From positions 620,001-684,000 of the forward strand of contig NZ_VCMZ01000001.1 in assembly GCF_006352475.1 (NCBI RefSeq): DNA of 64,000 bases, read 5' to 3'. How positions within the stretch are numbered: the stretch's first letter is position 1; each line of letters starts with the position of its first letter. Below the pieces are notes generated by a model, which was not told the DNA's origin, searched no databases, and saw only the letters and a program-made list of their open reading frames with translations. The DNA comes from Acinetobacter pullicarnis. GTDB lineage: Bacteria; Pseudomonadota; Gammaproteobacteria; Pseudomonadales; Moraxellaceae. The position numbers and the translations under genes are program-made. Positions 50,047 through 57,917 of this stretch are shown here, one piece after another.

Positions 50047-50829
50047 ATGATACCAGTACCGCTATTCTCTTTTTTTCAATTTTTTTTGTTGTTTATTACT
50101 CCATTTATTGGTGTTTTACTGACATTATGGCTTTTGATGAGCGTTCTATTCTTTTGGCTAGAAAGTAGGAAAAACGCTGTAAAATTTTTTTCGAAAAAGA
50201 CTTTAGTGATTACGCTATTGGCATTGATCTGTGATCTTTGGACTGGTTATTTATTTTATATGTTTGCATCAATAGATTATGAGTTTGAAGTTAAGCAACA
50301 TTATAAGGAGAGCCGCAGGCATTTCGTCTTATCTCACGATACTCAATATGGAGAACTATTGATTCCTAAAGGAAGTTTGATTAGTCGTTATGATCCCTTT
50401 GATAACGGTGAGTCACAATTACCGCTAAGTTTAAGAGGGTTAGAGGCAGTACGTTTTCCTCATCCAGTAAAAGTCGCAGGTATTTGGGTAAATGCGATGA
50501 AACCTCCTAGGATGGAATTAGCGCGAGATCAGCATATAGGCCCGGTAGTACGCTTTGAACCTGATGGAAACAATGGTTATGGTGAATGGGTTTACGACAC
50601 AGAAAATCCTACAATAGCTTGTTCTCGTAGTGACTTAGTACTACTTGAAATTCCATTGATTGATTATGATATTAGTAAAGAATTCGGTAAACCTGAACCA
50701 GATGGGCCTAATGCACGTTTTCATCCTAGTGAATGGCGTGTACAAGAATGCGAAAAAGGTCAAGGATCAATTAACGTTAGTCCTGCATACACTGGGACTA
50801 TTCCCCAAAAAGCTTGGTTTCTATTTTAA
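50047..50829 (+). CDS. Orphan membrane protein inside the dif-like module
   Basis: A 260-residue protein with two or three N-terminal hydrophobic segments (about residues 8-38 and 55-77) and a ~180-residue soluble part that is probably periplasmic or cytoplasmic. The soluble part has alternating strands and motifs such as YGELLIPKGSLISRYDPFDNG and HPSEWRVQECEKG. No family is recognised. The gene is more AT-rich than its neighbours, has a weak Shine-Dalgarno, and is enclosed by two direct 81-bp repeats with dif-like sites. Size and context are compatible with a cargo gene such as an immunity or effector-related protein, but nothing in the sequence proves it. Confidence 0.65.
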   Translation: MIPVPLFSFFQFFLLFITPFIGVLLTLWLLMSVLFFWLESRKNAVKFFSKKTLVITLLALICDLWTGYLFYMFASIDYEFEVKQHYKESRRHFVLSHDTQYGELLIPKGSLISRYDPFDNGESQLPLSLRGLEAVRFPHPVKVAGIWVNAMKPPRMELARDQHIGPVVRFEPDGNNGYGEWVYDTENPTIACSRSDLVLLEIPLIDYDISKEFGKPEPDGPNARFHPSEWRVQECEKGQGSINVSPAYTGTIPQKAWFLF

Positions 50830-50871
50830 ATTTATTTTTAACTAAATGTGACCAATCCTTTAAAGGGCCAG

Positions 50872-50899
50872 ACTTCGCATAAGAGATTTTGTATTAAAT
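50872..50899 (+). other. Putative XerC/XerD (dif-like) site, right copy
   Basis: ACTTCGCATAA - GAGATT - TTGTATTAAAT. The XerC arm is close to the ACTTCGTATAA type I recall from Acinetobacter plasmid pdif sites (10 of 11), and the XerD arm matches E. coli dif at 9 of 11. The 6-bp central region is identical to that of the left copy. Confidence 0.5.
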
Positions 50900-50956
50900 C
50901 AAATTTCGAATTTAATTTTCTACTTTTAAGTTAACTATTTAAGGGGAGCATTACCA
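50876..50956 (+). repeat. 81-bp direct repeat, right copy
   Basis: Second copy of the repeat at 49746-49826 in the same orientation, starting 47 bp after the stop of the orphan membrane-protein gene. The frame open through the left copy is broken here by a TAA. Confidence 0.9.
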
Positions 50957-51012
50957 TTTAAGCTATCAATTTATCCAGTCATACCCCTCATACATCATTA
51001 AGATTCAAAGGC

Positions 51013-51044
51013 AAAAAAATCGATGCCATTGCACCGATTTTTTA
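51013..51044 (-). terminator. Rho-independent terminator of putA
   Basis: Read on the minus strand: stem ATCGGTGC / GCATCGAT (one mismatch) with an AATG loop, followed by a T run, 25 bp after the putA stop. Confidence 0.75.
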
Positions 51045-51068
51045 AAGCTACTCTTTATACTCTAACGA

Positions 51069-54000
51069 TTAACTTTGCAACGTCATCAAACTGGCATTAC
51101 CACCCGCAGCAGCAGTATTGATACTAATCGCACGTTCAATCAACAGTCGCTCTAAAGGAATATGCTGACCGACTTCTAGCCGAGTAATACCCACAATCGC
51201 ACCTTTACGTTGTGCGATCTGCTGTTGCAGGGCGAATAACTCGGCTTGTTCACCTTGAAACAGTACTGCGTCAAAATCACCGGTTTCAAGGTCTTTGATG
51301 ACCTGCAAGCTTTGACGTAGGGCTTCAGGCATGCTCTGAATGTTCTTCAAGATGAATGAGTTATCGTGCATAACGACGGGTTGGCTACCAACGGCATAGA
51401 TGGCGGCCAATTGTTGCAGTTGCGCATTCGCATCGGTTGCAATCGAGAGAGTGATTTTACGTGGGACAACGGCATATTGATTACTTTCTCCCGTTGGGCC
51501 AGGCAATTCATAAATACCCAATGGCGCAGATAACTTAGTCAGTGGATGCTGAGGATAATGCTGCGCGGCCCATTTCATAAAGCTTTGATAAAGTGGAGCT
51601 GGGCTTGGTTCTACAGCTAAATCTTGCACACTGCCAAAAGGAGACTGTAAAGCAGATGGATTGTGCTGCATCAGGCGATACAGATACATTGGGCCACCGG
51701 CTTTAGGACCCGTACCAGAAAGGCCTTCACCACCAAAGGGTTGTACACCGACCACCGCACCAACAATGTTGCGGTTGATATATAAATTGCCGACTTCCGA
51801 TTGGCTAATCACGGTCTGAATGGTTTCATCAATACGGGTATGTAGCCCCATGGTGAGGCCATAACCTGTTTGATTAATTTGCGCAATCAGCTGCTCTAAC
51901 TCACCATATTTATAGCGGATAATATGCAAGACAGGCCCAAACACTTCGCGTTTCAAATCCTTGAGGTTTGGAAGCTCAATCAGTGTTGGCTGAATAAAGG
52001 TACCTGATGTAAGTGCTTGATTATCTTGGTTGTGCATTAATTGATGTACAGGATAGCCTTTGGCTCGCATCTGTTCGATATGTTTGGCGATATTGCTTTG
52101 TGCTTCGAGGTCTATCACTGGGCCAACATCGGTGGTCAAGTGAATTGGATTGCCAAGGGTGAGCTGTTGCATCGCCCCTTTGAGCATGTTAATCAAATGC
52201 TCGGCATTGTCTTCTTGAACACATAAAATACGCAGTGCTGAACAACGCTGTCCCGCACTATCAAAGGCCGAGCTAACCGCATCAATCACCGCTTGTTCGG
52301 TGAGTGCAGAGGAGTCCACGATCATGGCATTTTGCCCACCCGTTTCTGCAATGAGCGGAATAGGCTGACCACTTGGGCTTAAACGTTGTGCGACGGTTTT
52401 TTGTAGAATCTTGGCAACTTCAGTTGAACCTGTAAACATAATCGCTTGAATACGGTCATCTTGGCTTAATTGTGCACCAACGGTTTCCCCACGACCGGGT
52501 AAAAGTTGCAGCACTGATTTTGGAATACCAGCTTCCCACAAAATTTTCACAGCTTCGGCTGCAATCAGCGGAGTTTGTTCAGCAGGTTTGGCAATTACGC
52601 AGTTTCCTGCTGCCAACGCTGCGGCAATTTGCCCAGAGAAAATTGCCAAAGGGAAATTCCACGGGCTGATACACAGCACCGTTCCCAAAGCATGAATGCT
52701 TGAGTTTTCAATCGTTTTTATCTGTTCTGCATAGTAACGCAGGAAATCAACTGCTTCTCGGACTTCTGCAATACCGTTTGAAAAGGTTTTCCCTGCTTCT
52801 CGGCATAGGAGTACCATCAAGTTTGGCATACGGGCTTCCATGAGATCCGCAGCATTCAATAATTTATTGGCACGTTCTAGATTTGAAGTTAATTGCCAGC
52901 TTTGCAATGCACTCGCAGCTTGATCGAGTGCGATATCGACATGCTGTGTTTCAGCTTCATGCACAATACCGACAATATCGTACTGACTTGCAGGATTGAT
53001 AATGGTTTGTGCGGTTAAGTTTGACAAATCAATTGGATCGGTATGACCAAGCAGTGGCTGACTCTGCCATTGCTGTTGGGATAATGAGATCGCCAGTTGA
53101 TTGAGCTGTGCTAATGCGGTGTCATCGGCAAGGTCAATCCCAGATGAGTTTTCCCGCACGGGCTCAATCAGATCTTGTGGTAATGGAATTGCATGGTGTT
53201 TCTCGCCAATTTTTCCTGTGATTTCCGCCGTCTGCAGAATTTCATGAATCGGATCTTCGATTAGATCTTCAATTTTTAAGGTTTTGTCTGCAATCCGATT
53301 GACGAAAGAGGTATTGGCACCATTTTCCAAAAGGCGACGCACCAAATAAGCCAGTAGTGTTTCGTGATTACCCACAGGGGCATAAATACGACACGGAACT
53401 CCTAGTTTTTGATCTGTAATCTTTCCAACCACTTGTTCATACAAAGGTTCTCCCATGCCATGTAGACATTGGAATTCGTATTGCCCTTCATAATAGTGTT
53501 GTGGTTGAGCAAGTTGATAAATCGTCGCCAGCGTTTGCGCATTGTGTGTAGCAAATTGTGGGTAGATCTGTTCTGGTGCTGCCAACAGTTTTTTCGCACA
53601 GGCAATATAAGATAAATCAGTATGTACCTTACGGGTAAACACGGGATAATCCGTCATGCCATCGATTTGAGCTTTTTTAATTTCGCTATCCCAATAAGCA
53701 CCTTTGACAAGGCGAATCATCAAGCGTTTTTGGCTGCGTTTTGCTAGATCAACTATATAATCAACCACATAGAAACAACGTTTTTGATAGGACTGGATTA
53801 CAAAACCAATGCCTTTCCAATCTGCCAATGCAGGTTCAAAACATAGACGTTCGAGCAGTTCTAAAGACAGTTCAAGGCGATCTGCTTCTTCTGCATCAAT
53901 ATTTAAACCAATATTGTAGTCTTTGGCTAAGATCGCCAATTCTAAAATTTTTCCATACAGTTCATCGTGTACACGCGCAATTTGTGCACGTTGATAACGC

Positions 54001-54815
54001 GGATGCAGTGCAGAAAGCTTGATGGAAATACCCGGACCACTATAAATATCTTTGTCTTGTGCGGCTTTGCCAATTGCATGGATGGCTTGGGTGTAATCGT
54101 CAAAGTAGCGATCAGCATCATATGCTGTCAACGCAGCTTCGCCCAGCATATCGTAAGAGTAGCGAAAGCCTTTATTTTCTAAGGTTTTGGCATTGTTTAA
54201 GGCTTCTGCAATGGTTTCGCCTGTCACAAATTGCTCACCCATCATACGCATTGCCACATCGACGGCTTTACGAATAATACCCTTGCTGGTACGTGCCAAA
54301 AGCGAGGTTAAAATACTGGTCAGACTGGTTTGCTTTGGGGTTTCCATCAGTTTGCCAGTAAGCATTAAGCCCCAAGCGGCAGCATTGACGAACATCAAGT
54401 GACTTTGACCCAAATGTTCTTTCCAACTGCCCTGATTAATTTTGTCTCGAATCAATAAGTCACGTGTTGCGCGGTCTGGAATTCGTAATAACGCTTCCGC
54501 AAGACACATTAGGGCAATTCCTTCCTGAGAGGACAAGGAAAACTCTTGCAGCAAACCTTGAACGATCCCTGCTTTACCCGCAGAACTTTTACGTTCCCGT
54601 AAGCCATGTGCCAAATTAAAGGCTAAATCATAAATTTTCTGACTCAGCGCCTCATCAATCACGGTTTGTTCAAGTAAATTTTCAACGCATTCAGGTTCAG
54701 CACGTCGCCATGCGGTATTTATGGCAACCTCATAATCTGATTTTTCTTTAAATTCAGTGATGTAGTCATAGCATGGTGCTGAAACGGGCTGGGGGAGGGT
54801 ATCGGTCATATTCAT
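51069..54815 (-). CDS. putA: Bifunctional proline dehydrogenase / glutamate-semialdehyde dehydrogenase
   Basis: A 1248-residue enzyme oxidising proline to glutamate in two channelled steps. The FAD-dependent PRODH barrel (roughly residues 190-490) includes GPGISIKLSALHPRY and LMIRLVKGAYWDSEIK. The NAD-dependent ALDH domain (roughly 560-1030) includes the catalytic SAGQRCSALR (Cys858) and GGQNAMIVD. A C-terminal domain follows, ending with the family tail INTAAAGGNASLMTL. The N-terminal ribbon-helix-helix DNA-binding domain of the E. coli trifunctional form is absent; the divergent Lrp-type gene probably supplies regulation. AGGA precedes the ATG. Confidence 0.96.
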   Translation of the reverse strand: MNMTDTLPQPVSAPCYDYITEFKEKSDYEVAINTAWRRAEPECVENLLEQTVIDEALSQKIYDLAFNLAHGLRERKSSAGKAGIVQGLLQEFSLSSQEGIALMCLAEALLRIPDRATRDLLIRDKINQGSWKEHLGQSHLMFVNAAAWGLMLTGKLMETPKQTSLTSILTSLLARTSKGIIRKAVDVAMRMMGEQFVTGETIAEALNNAKTLENKGFRYSYDMLGEAALTAYDADRYFDDYTQAIHAIGKAAQDKDIYSGPGISIKLSALHPRYQRAQIARVHDELYGKILELAILAKDYNIGLNIDAEEADRLELSLELLERLCFEPALADWKGIGFVIQSYQKRCFYVVDYIVDLAKRSQKRLMIRLVKGAYWDSEIKKAQIDGMTDYPVFTRKVHTDLSYIACAKKLLAAPEQIYPQFATHNAQTLATIYQLAQPQHYYEGQYEFQCLHGMGEPLYEQVVGKITDQKLGVPCRIYAPVGNHETLLAYLVRRLLENGANTSFVNRIADKTLKIEDLIEDPIHEILQTAEITGKIGEKHHAIPLPQDLIEPVRENSSGIDLADDTALAQLNQLAISLSQQQWQSQPLLGHTDPIDLSNLTAQTIINPASQYDIVGIVHEAETQHVDIALDQAASALQSWQLTSNLERANKLLNAADLMEARMPNLMVLLCREAGKTFSNGIAEVREAVDFLRYYAEQIKTIENSSIHALGTVLCISPWNFPLAIFSGQIAAALAAGNCVIAKPAEQTPLIAAEAVKILWEAGIPKSVLQLLPGRGETVGAQLSQDDRIQAIMFTGSTEVAKILQKTVAQRLSPSGQPIPLIAETGGQNAMIVDSSALTEQAVIDAVSSAFDSAGQRCSALRILCVQEDNAEHLINMLKGAMQQLTLGNPIHLTTDVGPVIDLEAQSNIAKHIEQMRAKGYPVHQLMHNQDNQALTSGTFIQPTLIELPNLKDLKREVFGPVLHIIRYKYGELEQLIAQINQTGYGLTMGLHTRIDETIQTVISQSEVGNLYINRNIVGAVVGVQPFGGEGLSGTGPKAGGPMYLYRLMQHNPSALQSPFGSVQDLAVEPSPAPLYQSFMKWAAQHYPQHPLTKLSAPLGIYELPGPTGESNQYAVVPRKITLSIATDANAQLQQLAAIYAVGSQPVVMHDNSFILKNIQSMPEALRQSLQVIKDLETGDFDAVLFQGEQAELFALQQQIAQRKGAIVGITRLEVGQHIPLERLLIERAISINTAAAGGNASLMTLQS

Positions 54816-54935
54816 GTCAACGTCCTGTGACGGGCAAATATTTTTGTTGAGGTTTCAACCTTATATAATTTATCATCACAGAAATAATGCCGAATAACTC
54901 ACTATAATTTGAGTGATTTTTAGAGAATAATTCGT

Positions 54936-55424
54936 ATGAGTAGCCAGATTTCAACGTTAGATCGAACCGATTTAAAAATTTTAGACATCTTGCAGAAAGA
55001 TGGAAAAATTTCTAATTTAAAACTTGCTGGAGAAGTGAATCTCTCGGCAACCGCCGTGTTGGCACGCGTACAAAAGCTGACCAATGAAGGCTATATTTTG
55101 GGTTATGAAGCCAAGTTAAATCCAGAGCTGTTGAATGCAAGTTTTGTGGTTTTTGTGGAAATACTCTTAGATAAAACCACACCGAATATTTTGGAGTCAT
55201 TTTCAGATGCCGTGCTGCATTTTCCTGAGATCATGGCCTGTCATATGGTGAGCGGTGGCTTTGATTTTTTAGTTAAAATTCGTTGTGAAAATATGGAAGC
55301 CTTTCGCCGTATTTCAGGGCAGATCTTATGGAAATTGCCTGGAATTAAGGAAACACGCAGTTATCCTGTCATGGAAATGATCAAAGACAGCGGGCAATTG
55401 AGTTTACCGACCAAGCTGAAATAA
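54936..55424 (+). CDS. Lrp/AsnC-family regulator, probable activator of put genes
   Basis: A 162-residue protein with an N-terminal HTH (LDRTDLKILDILQKDGKISNL ... NLSATAVLARVQKL) and a C-terminal RAM ligand-binding domain (GGFDFLVKIRCENMEAFRR). It is divergent from putA, with 120 bp between the starts, and next to putP. That is the arrangement of PutR-type proline-responsive activators; the role here is inferred from position. A TATAAT lies at 54903-54908. Confidence 0.9.
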   Translation: MSSQISTLDRTDLKILDILQKDGKISNLKLAGEVNLSATAVLARVQKLTNEGYILGYEAKLNPELLNASFVVFVEILLDKTTPNILESFSDAVLHFPEIMACHMVSGGFDFLVKIRCENMEAFRRISGQILWKLPGIKETRSYPVMEMIKDSGQLSLPTKLK

Positions 55425-55478
55425 GCGTTTTAACCGATGCGTTGATCGGGTGTTAGATGGTCGATAGCACCTACAGAT

Positions 55479-55510
55479 ACAACAAAGGCGCATTCAGCGC
55501 CTTTGTTGTT
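55479..55510. terminator. Bidirectional terminator between the Lrp-type gene and putP
   Basis: A perfect 13-bp stem ACAACAAAGGCGC / GCGCCTTTGTTGT with a 5-base loop sits between the two convergent genes. Confidence 0.88.
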
Positions 55511-55532
55511 ATGGGTTTTAAGACATTATTCG

Positions 55533-57032
55533 TTATAGATTTTTCATTTCATGATCATAAAGCTGTTCAGCAGTTTCAAAGCGTTCAGTCACTTCTTCAC
55601 TTGGTGCTTTATCCATCAAACTCACCACAATGATGCTGATGAACGATAAAATAAAACCAGGAACAATTTCATAAAGACCGACAGCTGACATGGTGTTTTT
55701 CCAGATGATCACGGTTAAAGCACCAACGATCATCCCAACCAAAGCACCGTTTAAGGTCATGCGTTTCCAGAACAATGAAAGCAAGATCAGTGGTCCAAAT
55801 GCAGCACCAAAGCCTGCCCAAGCATAAGAAACCAAGCCTAGAACTTTACTTTCTGGATTCATGGCTAAGCTAATGGCAAGAACAGCAATTGCCAATACCA
55901 TCAAGCGACCGACCCAAACCAATTCATTTTGTGAGGCATCTTTACGTAAAAAGGCCTTGTATAAATCTTCGGTAAGGGTGGTTGAGCAGACCAATAATTG
56001 GCAGCTTAAGGTACTCATTACTGCGGCTAAAATAGCCGCGAGAACCACACCTGCAATCCATGGATTAAACAGGATTTTGGTCAGTTCCATAAACACCGTT
56101 TCTGGGTTTTGTGTCACTGCTGCAGCCAGTTCAGGATGCAGTTGGAAATAGGCAATCCCGATATATCCCACAGCGACAGCACCACCGAGGCAAAGAATCA
56201 TCCATGCCATACCAATGCGTCGTGCATTCGGAATTGAACGGACTGAATCAGCCGCCATGAAACGAATGAGAATATGCGGTTGGCCAAAATAACCAAGGCC
56301 CCATGCCAATGACGAAATAATGGCAATAGTGCTAATCCCTGTAAACATATTCGATGCATGTGGACGAGCAACTTCAATGATTTGCGTAACTTGTCCTGTA
56401 TCGCCTAGTGCAAGATAAGTCATAATTGGCGCGAGCAGTAGGGCAAAAATCATTAAGCCAGCTTGGAAGGTATCCGTCCAACTAATTGCTAAAAATCCAC
56501 CAATACAGACATAGCTCATGGTTGCAATTGCACTCACCCATAATGCCGTGGTGTAGGACATACCGAAAATACTTTCAAATAAGCGTGCACCTGCGACCAT
56601 GCCAGAAGCACAGTAAATCGCAAAGAAGATCAAGATGACCAGTGCCGAAATGATGCGTAAGATCTTTTTCTTATCACCAAAACGACCCGTAAAATAATCC
56701 GGCAGGGTTAGTGCATTGTTTTGAATTTCAGTATGTACGCGTAGACGTCCAGCGACCAAATACCAGTTCAGCCATGCACCAACAATTAAACCAATCGCAA
56801 TCCAAGATTCAGATAAACCCGTAATAAAGATTGCACCTGGTAAGCCCATGAGCAACCAACCACTCATGTCAGATGCACCTGCTGAAAGTGCTGTGACGAA
56901 ACTTCCTAAGCTTCGTCCCCCTAAAATATAATCAGAGAAGTTGGTGGTTCTTTGATAGGCATATAAACCGATGCAGACCATCGCAACGATATAAAATAAG
57001 AACGTTACAACGGTCGGGTTGAGATAGTCCAT
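55533..57032 (-). CDS. putP: Sodium/proline symporter
   Basis: A 499-residue SSS-family transporter with about thirteen membrane segments. Family signatures include YILGGRSLGSFVTALSAGASDMSGWLLMGLPG in TM2-3 (sodium site) and AAVMSTLSCQLLVCSTTLTEDLY in TM8-9. It imports proline for PutA. AAGGA precedes the ATG. Together with putA and the Lrp-type gene it forms a complete proline-utilisation locus. Confidence 0.96.
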   Translation of the reverse strand: MDYLNPTVVTFLFYIVAMVCIGLYAYQRTTNFSDYILGGRSLGSFVTALSAGASDMSGWLLMGLPGAIFITGLSESWIAIGLIVGAWLNWYLVAGRLRVHTEIQNNALTLPDYFTGRFGDKKKILRIISALVILIFFAIYCASGMVAGARLFESIFGMSYTTALWVSAIATMSYVCIGGFLAISWTDTFQAGLMIFALLLAPIMTYLALGDTGQVTQIIEVARPHASNMFTGISTIAIISSLAWGLGYFGQPHILIRFMAADSVRSIPNARRIGMAWMILCLGGAVAVGYIGIAYFQLHPELAAAVTQNPETVFMELTKILFNPWIAGVVLAAILAAVMSTLSCQLLVCSTTLTEDLYKAFLRKDASQNELVWVGRLMVLAIAVLAISLAMNPESKVLGLVSYAWAGFGAAFGPLILLSLFWKRMTLNGALVGMIVGALTVIIWKNTMSAVGLYEIVPGFILSFISIIVVSLMDKAPSEEVTERFETAEQLYDHEMKNL

Positions 57033-57917
57033 AAAAAATCCTTGTATCCATTTAAATCTATTCGGCGAGATTTTATTTTTATGTTCAGTGGGTTAAGGGG
57101 GCGATTCAACCACATTATCCAAAAAAAAAGATGTGATTTTTGTTAGATGATTAATCACTACTTTTGTAGCTTTTTGTACAATTGGTTACATTGGCAGAGT
57201 GTACAACAAATAAGAGATTGAATTAATAGATTATTACTATTGCATGAAACGTTAGTTCTTTTTTTAAGTAGCATCACCAAGAAAAAAATCAGTGCAGTAA
57301 TTTAGGTTGAGTGTTTAAGCGTGTGAATCTCGCTGCATTATTTTGTGCGTCGCTTGAAAAACAGTGCGCGAGCATGAGGCCATTTTGAATTGATCCAGAG
57401 ATGTGGGGGAATGTAGCGCCTAAGGTGAAAAATAAAATGCAGTAGGCTTTTACTGAGAATGAGTGATGTGGTTTTTTTCTAGAACAAATTTATATAAATT
57501 TAGATGAAAAATATTTTATAACAGCTTCCGTTTGGGGCGTATTCCTCAAAATCAAATGAAAAAGTTTTGTAACAGGAATAGCGAGAATTTTTGAAAAAAA
57601 AGAACAACGAAACTTTTTAAAAATTTAGATAGAAATGGGAAAAATGGAGCAATAGATCCAGTTTAATTAATTGAATATTAGATAAAAATATTAAGTTGGT
57701 TTTATTTTTTTGTTGTTGCTCAATGATAATGATAAGCAAAAAAAACTGAATATTTTTTTGTATAGCGCTGAATTTTCTTCTGCATCTACTTTTTTTTGCT
57801 GAGAGGTAGACTTTATTTTTGTGCTTTTTATGTTAACCTTTACTACATTATATTTATTATTGTGAAGTAATTCTCAATATTTTAGTCTTAGGTTTTTATA
57901 AAAATAGGTGAATATTC
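57033..57917. other. Long AT-rich divergent intergenic region (putP / autotransporter)
   Basis: 885 bp without a supportable gene and markedly AT-rich, especially 57470-57917. It must hold the promoters of putP and of the autotransporter. A Fur-box-like sequence lies at 57725-57743. No repeat or RNA gene was recognised; the longest open frames are about 25 codons. Confidence 0.6.
57725..57743 (+). promoter_or_regulatory. Candidate Fur box upstream of the trimeric autotransporter
   Basis: GATAATGATAAGCAAAAAA matches 14 of 19 positions of the E. coli Fur consensus, with the first eleven bases exact. It is about 175 bp upstream of the autotransporter ATG; the AT-rich background lowers its weight. 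Confidence 0.35.

Noticed and set aside
57301..57390. Short GTG-started frame of 25 codons in the putP-autotransporter gap.
   Set aside because: Too short, without a Shine-Dalgarno, and in AT-rich sequence where such frames are expected.
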